Positions 26,283 to 35,325 of a DNA stretch of 64,000 bases are shown here, one piece after another. The DNA is from UKL13-2 sp947085425. GTDB taxonomy: Bacteria; Pseudomonadota; Gammaproteobacteria; Burkholderiales; Usitatibacteraceae. Every line of letters starts with the position of its first letter. Within the stretch, counting starts at the first letter, position 1. A model generated the notes under the pieces. It had not been told where the DNA came from. It saw only the letters and a program-made list of their open reading frames with translations, and ran no database searches. Made by a program: the position numbers and the translations under genes. The DNA is taken from the NCBI GenBank assembly GCA_947085425.1, contig CAMTWK010000015.1:62001-126000 (forward strand), in the 5' to 3' direction.

Positions 26283-27164
26283 ATGGAAATCATGTCAGTA
26301 GCATTTCTTCAGGCGCTCATTGCCATCATTTTGATCGACTTGGTTTTGGCCGGAGACAATGCGATTGTGATTGGCCTGGCGGCACGTAAACTCCCGACTC
26401 ATTTGCAAAAAAAGGCCGTATTCTGGGGGGCCATTGGTGCGGTTGCCGTGCGTTCAGTATTGACCATTTTTGTGGTCTGGTTGTTAAAAATTCCCGGATT
26501 CTTGCTGGCCGGCGGCCTCGCGCTGATATGGATCGCCTATCAATTGGTGACCGACGAGGGCGGCGGCGAACACAATATTGCCAGCGGCACCACTTTCCGT
26601 CAGGCCATTCAAACCATTATTGTCGCCGACACCATCATGGGAATCGACAATGTGCTGGCGGTTGCCGGTGCGGCACACGGCAGTTTTCTGCTGGTCATCA
26701 TTGGTTTGCTGTTCAGCATCCCGATTGTCATGTGGGGCTCGACCCTGATTCTAAAATGGGTGGAGCGTTTCCCGGTCATCATTGTGATCGGTGCCGCCGT
26801 ATTGGGCTGGACCTCGGCAAAAATGATCATCGCGGAGCCCATGTTCGGCATCTTCTTCACGGAACATGATGGCTGGCGTATGGCCTTGTACGCGATTTGT
26901 ATCGGCAGTATTGTCAGTGTGCCGTCTTTGCAAAAACTGCGCGGCAAAATTCCGGCCATCCCAGTCTGTTTCATGTTCACCCTTGCCTGGCTGGCAATAT
27001 TTTTCTACCTCGATACTTACACGACAGAAAAATATTATCCAACCGGCGGCAAACCGATGTCGCGATATTTGGTTGATGCCGCCTTGTGGATCGGCTGGAT
27101 TCCTTTTGTCATGATGCTGCATCGATCTTTGACCACAAAAAAATCCGCCCCCAGCGCCACGTAA
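26283..27164 (+). CDS. TerC/YjbE family membrane protein
   Basis: TerC-family integral membrane protein of 293 residues with about eight helices. It shows the paired acidic motifs LVLAGDNAIVI in helix 1 and IVADTIMGIDNVLAVAG in the middle, typical of the family. Several TerC proteins export manganese or serve metalation of exported enzymes; the substrate here is not determinable. The start at 26283 (MEIMSVAFLQAL) is supported by AGGGAG; the open frame reaches back to 26241. It is convergent with ilvA. Confidence 0.87.
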   Translation: MEIMSVAFLQALIAIILIDLVLAGDNAIVIGLAARKLPTHLQKKAVFWGAIGAVAVRSVLTIFVVWLLKIPGFLLAGGLALIWIAYQLVTDEGGGEHNIASGTTFRQAIQTIIVADTIMGIDNVLAVAGAAHGSFLLVIIGLLFSIPIVMWGSTLILKWVERFPVIIVIGAAVLGWTSAKMIIAEPMFGIFFTEHDGWRMALYAICIGSIVSVPSLQKLRGKIPAIPVCFMFTLAWLAIFFYLDTYTTEKYYPTGGKPMSRYLVDAALWIGWIPFVMMLHRSLTTKKSAPSAT

Positions 27165-27172
27165 CCACCACA

Positions 27173-27231
27173 CCGGATCAATCACCATCAATCAAGACTG
27201 TGCCGGGCGTTATTGGTGATGATTGATCCGG
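27173..27231. terminator. Convergent inverted repeat between terC and ilvA
   Basis: CCGGATCAATCA (27173-27184) pairs perfectly with TGATTGATCCGG (27220-27231), and the stem continues imperfectly inward. The right arm lies inside the last codons of ilvA. The position between two convergent genes suggests a shared terminator or barrier, but no T-run follows the stem. Confidence 0.5.
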
Positions 27232-28421
27232 TTGGCGCGAAATCCACCGGCGGCAAGCTTGCCGACAACCTCATCAATATGTGCCGCATCGCGGGTTTTT
27301 AAGACGAACTCAACTTCGGCACTTTGTACCGGCAAATTGGTGAACGCCCGCTGATGATGCACTTCCTCAATATTCGCGTGTGATTCGGCAATCAGGTTGG
27401 TGATTTTGGCGAGTGCGCCCGGCAAATCGCGCAGCTCGACCTTGATACGCGCCAGCCGTCCCGAGCGCACCATGCCGCGTTGAATAATGTCTGCCAACAT
27501 CAACGGATCAATATTGCCCCCACACAGGACCAAACCCACACGCCGACCGGCAAACAATTGACGATGGCGCATTAATGCAGCCAGCGAGACCGCACCGGCA
27601 CCTTCGACCACGGTCTTTTCAATTTCAAGCAACAACACCATGGCTTGCTCAATATCGCCCTCATCCACCAGGACAATTTCCCGCACCAGTTTTTCGATGA
27701 CCGCCCGCGTCCGCTCACCCGGCGTCTTGACGGCAATGCCCTCGGCAATGGTGGAAGGACCAAAGGTGGCTGGTGTGTGATGGATGGCGGCGTGCATGGA
27801 AGCAAAACGGCTGGTTTGCACACCGATAATTTCGATATCCGAACGCAACGCTTTTGCCGCCACCGCCATACCGGAAATCAAGCCTCCGCCACCGATGGCA
27901 ATGGCCAACATATCCAGGTTGGGTTGTTGGCTGAGCATTTCCAGCGCGATGGTGCCCTGCCCGGCCATAATTTTTTCGTCGTCATACGGATGCACAAAAA
28001 CCAAATCACGCTGCTTGGCCAACAGATAGGCATGCGCTTTGGCCGCATCAAAATCTTCACCAAACAACACCACATCTGCGCCATGTCGTCGGGTCATTTC
28101 AACTTTGACATTTGGCGTAAAGGTCGGCATGACAATCACACTCGGGATATTCAAGCGGGTGGCATGGTACGCCACACCTTGCGCATGATTGCCGGCGCTG
28201 GCGGCAATCACCCCGCATTTTTTTTGTTCCGCCGATAATGAGGCGAGCTTGTTGAGTGCGCCGCGCTCTTTAAAACTCGCGGTAAATTGATGATTCTCAA
28301 ACTTGAGATAGACCTCGGCACCGACAATTTCCGACAAGGTGCGCGAATGCATACAGGGTGTATTCACCACATGGCCGGCCAATACCCCGGCCGCATCGCG
28401 AATGTTGTCGAGTGTGATCAC
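27210..28421 (-). CDS. ilvA: Threonine ammonia-lyase with ACT domain
   Basis: PLP enzyme of 403 residues that deaminates threonine (or serine) to 2-oxobutyrate. The PLP lysine motif is FKERGALNKL near residue 50, the phosphate-binding glycine loop is AIGGGGLISGMA, and a C-terminal ACT domain (about 330-403) begins LARIKVELRDLPGALAKI. This is the short form (one ACT domain), common in bacteria that also use it catabolically. It overlaps the upstream dadA by four bases (ATGA), linking threonine deamination with D-amino-acid oxidation. Confidence 0.92.
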   Translation of the reverse strand: MITLDNIRDAAGVLAGHVVNTPCMHSRTLSEIVGAEVYLKFENHQFTASFKERGALNKLASLSAEQKKCGVIAASAGNHAQGVAYHATRLNIPSVIVMPTFTPNVKVEMTRRHGADVVLFGEDFDAAKAHAYLLAKQRDLVFVHPYDDEKIMAGQGTIALEMLSQQPNLDMLAIAIGGGGLISGMAVAAKALRSDIEIIGVQTSRFASMHAAIHHTPATFGPSTIAEGIAVKTPGERTRAVIEKLVREIVLVDEGDIEQAMVLLLEIEKTVVEGAGAVSLAALMRHRQLFAGRRVGLVLCGGNIDPLMLADIIQRGMVRSGRLARIKVELRDLPGALAKITNLIAESHANIEEVHHQRAFTNLPVQSAEVEFVLKTRDAAHIDEVVGKLAAGGFRANRINHHQ

Positions 28422-29695
28422 TTTGGCTTGTGACCATCAACGTGCAAAAATTTATAGTCGACTTCCGGCACTCTGCCCGACACCAGATCGGCCAGCGCCC
28501 GGCCCGAGCCTGGTCCCTCGGTCCAACCGAGTGTGCCGTGGCCGGTATTCAAAAATAAGTTGTTGTAATGCGCCCGGCCAATAATCGGCCGGTTGGATGG
28601 TGTTGATGGACGCAATCCCGTCCAATATTGCGGGTGATCATAGTCGGCTGCGTTTGGAAACAAATCACGCGCCCGTTTGATCAGGGCCTCACAACGCACG
28701 ATGTTGATATCGGTGCTATAACCCGCCATCTCGGCGGTGCCGGCAATACGCAGGCGATCACCAATACGCGTAAAAACAATTTTCATCGCTTCGTCGGTCA
28801 GGCTCACCTGCGGCGCACCGGCAAATCCGGCCGTATCCAGGGTTGCGGAATAACCCTTGGCCGGATAAACCGGAATGGAAATGCCGATGGTGCGCAATAC
28901 CGGCGTGCTGAATGCGCCCAGACACACCACATAGGCATCGGCCGACATGGCATCGTACGTCACCGTATCTTTGCGTTTCACGACCACACTCGAAATACGA
29001 TTGCCGTCGGTACGAATCGCTTCAATGGCGGTATCGTATTTAAATTTGACGCCGGCAGACTCGCACAACTTGGCAAGGTTTTGCGTGTATTTTAATGCGT
29101 CACCCGATTCATCACTTTCGGCGTAACTCGCGCCCTTGAGACGGTTGCCCAAACTGCGCAGGGCCGGCTCGATGACCAGGGCCTCGTCCCGTGACACCAC
29201 GTTGCGCTGAATACCGAATTTGGACAACATGGCACACGCCTCGGCAGCGCCGGCGTAGTCTGACTCCTCGGTATAAAACTGCAAAATTCCGCGCGTGGCG
29301 TGATCGTACTCAATGCCGGTTTCGGCGCGCAACGCCTGCAACGATTCACGGCTGTACAAACCGAGGTTGACCATTTGCTGGATGTTGAAGCGATATCGTG
29401 ATGGCAGGCATTCAACCAAAAATTCCAAACCCCATGACAGTTGGTGCCAGTCAAATTGCGGGCGGAACAACAGCGGCGCATCTTCCTTAAAAAGCCACTT
29501 CAAGACTTTGACAGGTGCAGACGGGGCCGCCCACGGTTCGGACTGGGAAACCGAAACCTGCGCACCATTGGCGAAGCTGGTTTCCATACCCGCGCCACTT
29601 TGACGGTCGATCACCACCACTTCATGGCCCATTTTGGCGAGATACCACGCCGACGAGGTGCCGATCACACCGGCACCGAGAACAATCACTTTCAA
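28418..29695 (-). CDS. dadA: D-amino acid dehydrogenase small subunit
   Basis: FAD-dependent dehydrogenase oxidising D-amino acids (chiefly D-alanine) and feeding electrons to the respiratory chain; peripheral membrane protein of about 425 residues. The N-terminal Rossmann motif VIVLGAGVIGTSSAWYL, the GxEMSFANGAQ-like block (METSFANGAQVS) and the C-terminal TGHGTLGWTEGPGSGR motif identify DadA. The chosen start is a TTG at 29695, because GGAGG lies six bases upstream and the product begins MKVIVLGAG exactly as family members do. A TTG at 29707 would place the ribosome site inside the coding region. It is followed by ilvA. Confidence 0.92.
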   Translation of the reverse strand: MKVIVLGAGVIGTSSAWYLAKMGHEVVVIDRQSGAGMETSFANGAQVSVSQSEPWAAPSAPVKVLKWLFKEDAPLLFRPQFDWHQLSWGLEFLVECLPSRYRFNIQQMVNLGLYSRESLQALRAETGIEYDHATRGILQFYTEESDYAGAAEACAMLSKFGIQRNVVSRDEALVIEPALRSLGNRLKGASYAESDESGDALKYTQNLAKLCESAGVKFKYDTAIEAIRTDGNRISSVVVKRKDTVTYDAMSADAYVVCLGAFSTPVLRTIGISIPVYPAKGYSATLDTAGFAGAPQVSLTDEAMKIVFTRIGDRLRIAGTAEMAGYSTDINIVRCEALIKRARDLFPNAADYDHPQYWTGLRPSTPSNRPIIGRAHYNNLFLNTGHGTLGWTEGPGSGRALADLVSGRVPEVDYKFLHVDGHKPK

Positions 29696-29873
29696 CTGCG
29701 CCTCCAAAGGGTTACCGACCGATCATACAAGCGCACCAACACCTGCGCAGTCGGGTGGAATACGCTACTATAATCAAAAATACCCATTGTCGGCTCCGGC
29801 GCTATGCGGTTTGTCCTGATAATTAGTCGTTTCGGGCACCATCCAACCACAATCAACAACATTAAAATCGGCT

Positions 29874-30728
29874 ATGAGCTCCGCACTCAATACGTTTGTC
29901 CAAGCCGCATCCACCTTTGACCCTTCCGACAGCCTGTTGCCGCTGACAGCAGACGGGGTGCTCGCCGGTTGGATGAAAAAATCATTTGCCGAGCGTCTCA
30001 GCGAGTGGCCGGAATATTTTGTGATTCGCCCGCGCGGCATCGGCATGATTGGTGATTTTTCCTCCGCCGAACATCGTAGTGTTGCCATCGCCGAAGTGGT
30101 GGAAACACTGGCCACGCAGGATGTGATTCGGGGCTGGCGCGGGGAACTGGTGACGGTGGCCGAATCATTTTATGCACCACCTGTTTTTCATATTGAACGC
30201 GCGGCCACCTCCTATTTTGGCGTGACGGTTTATGCTTCGCACTTAAACGGACTGACCGCGCGTAATGGCCAACCCTATATGTGGCTGGCGCGACGCGCCG
30301 AATCAAAGTATGTTGATCCGGGAAAACTCGAAAACATTGTCGCGGCACGCATCACCCGTGGTTTTTCACCGATGCAAACGCTAGCCAAAGAGAGCTGCAA
30401 AGAAGCCGGCATCGATACCGCTCTGGGCGGAGCCGCACGCGCCTCCGGTGCGGTGCGATGTAAACGCATCACCGAAGAAGGTTTTCATAAAGAAGTCATT
30501 TTTGTCCACGACCTCATTTTGCCGGACACGTTTGAGCCTAAAAATCAAAATGGCGAAGCCACCACCTTTACCTGTGTGCCGATCGCCGATTTGTTGACCA
30601 TGCTGGAGAATCCCTCACAATTTACCGCCGAGGCGGCCCTGGTCATAGTTGATTGTCTGCTCAGACGCGGTTATTTACATTCCGACCGTCCGGATTATCT
30701 CGATCTGATTCACGCCATGAGACCGTAG
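29874..30728 (+). CDS. DUF4743/Nudix domain protein with degenerate Nudix box
   Basis: Protein of 284 residues. The N-terminal part (about 1-130) fits DUF4743 and the C-terminal part the Nudix fold of the thiamine-pyrophosphokinase-associated type. The region corresponding to the Nudix box reads ARITRGFSPMQTLAKESCKE: the GG pair is AR, the upstream Glu is Gln, and one Glu of the metal-binding E-x2-EE is Lys. This could reduce or change hydrolase activity. It lies 4 bp upstream of sbtA, on the same strand, and divergent from dadA. Activity on any nucleotide is not shown by the sequence. Confidence 0.8.
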   Translation: MSSALNTFVQAASTFDPSDSLLPLTADGVLAGWMKKSFAERLSEWPEYFVIRPRGIGMIGDFSSAEHRSVAIAEVVETLATQDVIRGWRGELVTVAESFYAPPVFHIERAATSYFGVTVYASHLNGLTARNGQPYMWLARRAESKYVDPGKLENIVAARITRGFSPMQTLAKESCKEAGIDTALGGAARASGAVRCKRITEEGFHKEVIFVHDLILPDTFEPKNQNGEATTFTCVPIADLLTMLENPSQFTAEAALVIVDCLLRRGYLHSDRPDYLDLIHAMRP

Positions 30729-30731
30729 CCG

Positions 30732-31664
30732 TTGGATCCCGTCGTCCTGTTTTTTTTGCTGGGTGTCATCGCCCGACTCGCAAAAAGTGATTTGCGATTG
30801 CCCGAGGCGCTTTACGAAACCTTGTCAATCTACCTGCTGCTCGCCATCGGCCTAAAGGGCGGAATTGAGCTGGCCAAACATCCGGTAACCGTGATCGCGC
30901 CACAGGCGGTGGCAGTGATCGCCATGGGCTTGGTGCTGCCGTTATTGGCCTATCCGGTGTTGCGATTTGTCGGCCGGCTGAATAATTTTGATTCGGCGTC
31001 AATCGCCGCCCATTACGGCTCGGTGAGTGTGGTGACCTTTGCCGTCGGGTTGGCGTTTGTCACCAAACAGGGCATTGCCTACGAAGAATACATGCCGTTG
31101 TTTGTGGCGCTATTGGAAGTGCCGGGAATTTTTGTCGGCATTTTGCTGGCGCGCTTACACACCTTAAAAACCGTGCAATGGGGTCCACTCATGCACGAAA
31201 TATTCTTCAGCAAGGCGGTGGTGCTGTTGGTCGGCGGACTGTTGATCGGCTGGGCTGCCGGACCGCAAGGATTGGATCCGATGCGTGGATTATTTTTTGA
31301 TTTATTTAAAGGTGTGCTCGCCTTGTTCCTGCTGGAAATGGGCTTGGTCGCCGCCGGCCGCATCAAAGATTTAAAACAAGCCGGATGGTTTTTAATTGGC
31401 TTCGGTATTGTCGTCCCCATCATCTTCGCCATGATCGGCGCTGGCGTCGGTTTGATGATCGGTTTTTCACTCGGTGGCACCACGCTGCTGGCCATTCTTG
31501 CCGCCAGTGCCTCGTATATCGCCGCCCCCGCTGCGATGCGTATAGCCGTCCCGGAAGCCAATCCGGCGCTCAGCATTGGCGCGGCGCTGGCCATTACCTT
31601 CCCCTTTAACCTGACACTGGGCATCCCGCTGTATTTCCAGATGGCCAAGTTCATCCACGGCTAA
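30732..31664 (+). CDS. sbtA: SbtA-like sodium-dependent bicarbonate transporter
   Basis: Integral membrane protein of 310 residues with about ten helices arranged as two halves. Family features include RLPEALYETLSIYLLLAIGLKGG near the N-terminus, SVSVVTFAVG in helix 4 and ASASYIAAPAAMRIAVPEA near the C-terminus. Cyanobacterial SbtA takes up bicarbonate with sodium. The start appears to be TTG at 30732, 4 bp after the preceding stop. It is followed 6 bp downstream by a PII-like gene, the standard sbtA-sbtB arrangement. No carboxysome or Calvin-cycle genes are in the window. Confidence 0.87.
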   Translation: MDPVVLFFLLGVIARLAKSDLRLPEALYETLSIYLLLAIGLKGGIELAKHPVTVIAPQAVAVIAMGLVLPLLAYPVLRFVGRLNNFDSASIAAHYGSVSVVTFAVGLAFVTKQGIAYEEYMPLFVALLEVPGIFVGILLARLHTLKTVQWGPLMHEIFFSKAVVLLVGGLLIGWAAGPQGLDPMRGLFFDLFKGVLALFLLEMGLVAAGRIKDLKQAGWFLIGFGIVVPIIFAMIGAGVGLMIGFSLGGTTLLAILAASASYIAAPAAMRIAVPEANPALSIGAALAITFPFNLTLGIPLYFQMAKFIHG

Positions 31665-31670
31665 ACAAAC

Positions 31671-31973
31671 ATGACCACTTTCCCGAAAAAACTGTTGGTG
31701 ATTATTGGCGAAGCCGCGCTGGAAAAATTTCTGGTGCGCGATATCAAAACATTTGGTGCGCACGGTTACACCATTGCAGAGGTGCGTGGCGGTGGCTGTC
31801 ATGGCACACGGGATGCCGAATGGGAGGGCAGCCGTTCCATTCGGATGGAAATTGTTTGCGAGGCCACGGTCGCCGAAAAAATTATCGAACACGTATTCAC
31901 CAACTACACCAAAAATTTTTCGCTGTCGTTATTTGTTTCCGATGTTGGTGTGGTTCGCGACGAAAAATTTTAG
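31671..31973 (+). CDS. sbtB: SbtB-like PII-family regulator
   Basis: Protein of 100 residues with a PII-like ferredoxin fold. It is expected to bind adenine nucleotides and gate the neighbouring SbtA. The order KLLVIIGEAALEKFLVRDIK, a T-loop region at GGGCHGTRDAEWEGSRS, then EIVCEATVAEKIIEHVF and a final short strand is as in SbtB. The cyanobacterial redox C-loop (CGPxGC) is absent; the protein ends DVGVVRDEKF. It is probably co-transcribed with sbtA. Confidence 0.83.
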   Translation: MTTFPKKLLVIIGEAALEKFLVRDIKTFGAHGYTIAEVRGGGCHGTRDAEWEGSRSIRMEIVCEATVAEKIIEHVFTNYTKNFSLSLFVSDVGVVRDEKF

Positions 31974-32060
31974 TCCGAACGGCTCAATCAGCCCACCCGC
32001 AAACAACCCCGCCAGTTCAGCACAGATCGCGCCCATCCATAACCAACCCTTGAGCATGTT

Positions 32061-32942
32061 TTGAGCGACAGCGCGCTTCTGCTGGTGGTGACAGCGGCTT
32101 TTTTACACGCCTCCTGGAATTTCCTGCTCAAAAAATGTGGTGGCGGGCTCGGCATTCTCACCCTGTCTGCCATTGTTGCCACCTTGGTGTTGACGCCGTT
32201 CTCGCTGTTTTTGATCTGGCGTGGTTTTGCCCTGCCGTGGGGAATATGGGCGACCCTTGGCATGTTGGTCGGGTCGGGCATTTTGCATATGATTTATTTT
32301 TTGTTGCTGGATCGCGCCTATCGCTCGGCCGGTGCCAGCGGCGATTTGTCGGTGGTGTATCCACTGGCACGTGCCACCGGGCCATTGTTGACGATTGTTG
32401 CCGCCACAATTTTTTTTAATGAACGAATGTCGGCCCTTGCGGTGGCGGGTGCGCTGCTGATAGGTTTTTCTGCGCTGGTGCTGACGGGGGATCCGCGCAA
32501 ACTACTTTCCAAACACGCCCGCAGCGGCATCGGTTTTGCACTGTTGTGCGGCGGCATGATCGCCTGTTATACGCTGTGGGACAAACAAGCCGTGGCGCTG
32601 TTTCTGATTCCGCCGGTGGTGTTTGACTGGGGTGCGAATGCCGTGCGGGTATGCATGCTGGTGCCATACACACGAATCCGTGCGCCGACAGCCATGGCGG
32701 CTGCGTGGCGGGACCATCGCAGCAGCGTGATCGCGATTGGGGTGATGAGCCCGCTATCGTATATTTTGGTGTTGACGGCGATGGTAACCACTCCGGTGAG
32801 TTACGTCGCACCCGCGCGTGAACTGTCGATCTTGTTTGCCGCGTTACTCGGCGCGCATATGCTCAAAGAAGGCGATGTCACCCGTCGCACCATCGCTGCT
32901 GTTGGAATGGTGCTCGGCATCAGTGCGTTGGCGTTGGGTTAG
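32061..32942 (+). CDS. EamA-type DMT superfamily transporter
   Basis: Inner membrane protein of 293 residues with ten predicted helices in two EamA repeats. Each half holds the usual helices; the first begins LLLVVTAAFLHASWNFLLKK and the second GIGFALLCGGMIACYTLWD. It probably exports a metabolite or amino acid, substrate unknown. The start is TTG at 32061, since no in-frame ATG gives the family N-terminus. The 167-bp gap after it (32943-33109) holds no recognised element. Confidence 0.83.
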   Translation: MSDSALLLVVTAAFLHASWNFLLKKCGGGLGILTLSAIVATLVLTPFSLFLIWRGFALPWGIWATLGMLVGSGILHMIYFLLLDRAYRSAGASGDLSVVYPLARATGPLLTIVAATIFFNERMSALAVAGALLIGFSALVLTGDPRKLLSKHARSGIGFALLCGGMIACYTLWDKQAVALFLIPPVVFDWGANAVRVCMLVPYTRIRAPTAMAAAWRDHRSSVIAIGVMSPLSYILVLTAMVTTPVSYVAPARELSILFAALLGAHMLKEGDVTRRTIAAVGMVLGISALALG

Positions 32943-33109
32943 CCTGCTCAGTATGGAAGGCGAAGTTGGGATTTTTTGATTTGGCAATTAAAGAGGGTGA
33001 ATCCACGATTTCAAAACGCCGAGCTGGCGGATCTTCCTATTTGCAAAGCTCGTTATTTCGCGCGGTGTTCAGGCCATTTACACTTGAAACACCCCGTCCA
33101 GCAAGGAGA

Positions 33110-34459
33110 TTACAATTTAACTTTGAACGCCGCGACGGTTTTTGCCTTGATGTCGTCAAGCGTCACACCGGGGTGTAATTCGATCAACGTCAAGCCGGTT
33201 TTTGCATCGACTTCAAACACACACAAGTCAGTGATGATGAGATTGACCACACCACGGCCGGTGATCGGCAATGAGCATTCTTTCAACACCTTTGACGCGC
33301 CATCTTTCGAGGTGTGCTCCATCAGCACCACCACACGCCGAACGCCGGAAACCAAATCCATCGCGCCACCGGGGCCCTTGACCATTTTGCCGGGCACCAT
33401 CCAATTGGCCAGGTCGCCGTTCTCCGCGACTTCAAGTCCGCCGAGAATCGACAAATCAATATGACCACCACGGATCATGCCAAACGAATCCGCGCTGGAA
33501 AAAAAACTCGAACCCGGCAAGGTGGTGATGGTTTGTTTGCCGGCGTTGATCAAATCGGGATCAACCGCATCGTCGGTCGGAAACGGGCCGATGCCCAATA
33601 AACCGTTTTCACTTTGCAAGGTGACACTCATGCCTTCCGGAATATGATTGGCGACCAGTGTTGGAATACCAATACCGAGATTGACGTAATAACCATCACG
33701 CAATTCTTTGGCGGCGCGTTTGGCCATCAAGTCACGAATCGGCGAATCTTTCTTCGATGCGGCCACACCCTGCACAGTGCGGAACTCGATACGTTTTTCG
33801 TACTTTGCGCCTTGAATAATACGATCAACAAAAATACCCGGCGTGTGAATCTGATCCGGATCGAGTTCGCCGATTTCCACCAGCTCTTCGACTTCCGCCA
33901 CGGTGACTTTTCCGCAGGTAGCAATCATCGGGTTGAAGTTACGCGATGTTTGCCGGTAAACCAGATTGCCGGCCTTGTCGCCTTTCCACGCTTTGACAAT
34001 CGCCAAATCGGCGCGAATGGCTTCTTCGAGCACATATTCTTTGCCGTCAAATTTGTGGGTGTGTTTGCCTTCGGCGAGTAGTGTGCCAAATGCGGTGCGG
34101 GTGTAAAAACCCGGAATACCGGCACCACCGGCACGAAATTTTTCGGCGAGAGTGCCCTGTGGTGTTAATTGCAATTCCAATTCACCGGCCAGTACCTGGC
34201 GCTCAAATTCCTTGTTTTCACCGACGTAGGATGCAATGACTTTTTTCACCTGACGGGTCTTTAACAACAGCCCCATACCAAAATCATCCACACCGGCGTT
34301 ATTACCGGCGATGATCAGTCCGCTGGTTTTGCTTTCAACCAGCGCGGCGATTAAATTCTCCGGAATTCCGCACAGGCCAAATCCACCCGCGGCAATCGTC
34401 ATGTCGTTTTTTAACAAGCCTGCAAGGGCGGTTTGGGCATCCGCATAAACTTTACTCAT
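33110..34459 (-). CDS. 3-oxoacid CoA-transferase, fused A and B subunits
   Basis: One 449-residue chain containing both halves of succinyl-CoA:3-ketoacid CoA transferase, which activates acetoacetate. The A half (about 1-235) begins with MTIAAGGFGLCGIPENLI. The B half (about 245-449) has the catalytic Glu in SENGLLGIGPFP. Most bacteria encode the halves as separate scoA and scoB genes; a single chain resembles the eukaryotic enzyme. GGAGA precedes the ATG. It lies 74 bp downstream of 3-hydroxybutyrate dehydrogenase, so the pair would turn 3-hydroxybutyrate into acetoacetyl-CoA. Confidence 0.92.
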   Translation of the reverse strand: MSKVYADAQTALAGLLKNDMTIAAGGFGLCGIPENLIAALVESKTSGLIIAGNNAGVDDFGMGLLLKTRQVKKVIASYVGENKEFERQVLAGELELQLTPQGTLAEKFRAGGAGIPGFYTRTAFGTLLAEGKHTHKFDGKEYVLEEAIRADLAIVKAWKGDKAGNLVYRQTSRNFNPMIATCGKVTVAEVEELVEIGELDPDQIHTPGIFVDRIIQGAKYEKRIEFRTVQGVAASKKDSPIRDLMAKRAAKELRDGYYVNLGIGIPTLVANHIPEGMSVTLQSENGLLGIGPFPTDDAVDPDLINAGKQTITTLPGSSFFSSADSFGMIRGGHIDLSILGGLEVAENGDLANWMVPGKMVKGPGGAMDLVSGVRRVVVLMEHTSKDGASKVLKECSLPITGRGVVNLIITDLCVFEVDAKTGLTLIELHPGVTLDDIKAKTVAAFKVKL

Positions 34460-34533
34460 TTAAATCTCCAATATTGATCGTGGCGGAAATGGCTGATGTG
34501 GTGATGAAAAATGATTGTTGGTGTTGTGAATGG

Positions 34534-35325
34534 TTAGCGCGCCGTCCAACCGCCATCGATAGACAGCGACGTACCGGTGATACCCTGCGCCGCGTCGGAC
34601 GCAAGGTACACGGCCAGTGACGCCACTTCACCTACCTCGGCAAAACGTTTGTTGGGTTGGGGTGCCAGCATGATGTCGCGAATCACCGCTTCACGCGGAA
34701 TGCCATGCACCTTGGCCTGGTCATCAATTTGTTTTTCAACCAGTGGCGTAAAAACATAACCGGGACAAATTGCATTCACCGTGATGCCCATCTCCGCGAC
34801 TTCGATCGCACACGACTTGGTGAATCCCACCACGCCGTGTTTGGCGGCCACATAGGCCGACTTAAACGGTGATGCCACCAGACCATGCGCCGACGCGATA
34901 TTAATCACCCGCCCCCACTTTTTTTGTTTCATCAACGGCAACACCGCACGGGTGGCGTGAAATACCGACGTCAAATTAATGGCAATAATCGCGTCCCATT
35001 TTTCCGGAGGAAATTCATCAACCGGTGCGACATGCTGAATGCCGGCGTTATTCACCAAAATATCCACGCTACCAAATGCCTGCGCGGCGGCGGCCACCAT
35101 CGCGGTAATTTCGGTGGGCCTGGACATATCCGCCGCCGAATACAACACCTTCACGCCATGTTCGGCCGCCAACTCGGCGCGCATTTTTTCAATCGCTGCC
35201 GCATCGCCGAAGCCATTCAACATGATGTTGGCACCCTCGGCGGCAAAAGCGCGGGCGATGCCCAAGCCGATGCCCGAGGTGGACCCGGTGACAATCACGC
35301 CACGATTCGTATGACTCTTAACCAT
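34534..35325 (-). CDS. bdhA: 3-hydroxybutyrate dehydrogenase
   Basis: Short-chain dehydrogenase, 263 residues, oxidising D-3-hydroxybutyrate to acetoacetate with NAD. The cofactor motif is VTGSTSGIGLGIA, the NNAGIQHVAPV block is characteristic of bacterial BDH, the catalytic Ser is in INIASAHGLV and the Tyr-Lys pair in SAYVAAKHG. It starts directly after the elaA stop (TAAATG). Together with the CoA-transferase downstream it suggests use of polyhydroxybutyrate or external ketone bodies. Confidence 0.94.
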   Translation of the reverse strand: MVKSHTNRGVIVTGSTSGIGLGIARAFAAEGANIMLNGFGDAAAIEKMRAELAAEHGVKVLYSAADMSRPTEITAMVAAAAQAFGSVDILVNNAGIQHVAPVDEFPPEKWDAIIAINLTSVFHATRAVLPLMKQKKWGRVINIASAHGLVASPFKSAYVAAKHGVVGFTKSCAIEVAEMGITVNAICPGYVFTPLVEKQIDDQAKVHGIPREAVIRDIMLAPQPNKRFAEVGEVASLAVYLASDAAQGITGTSLSIDGGWTAR

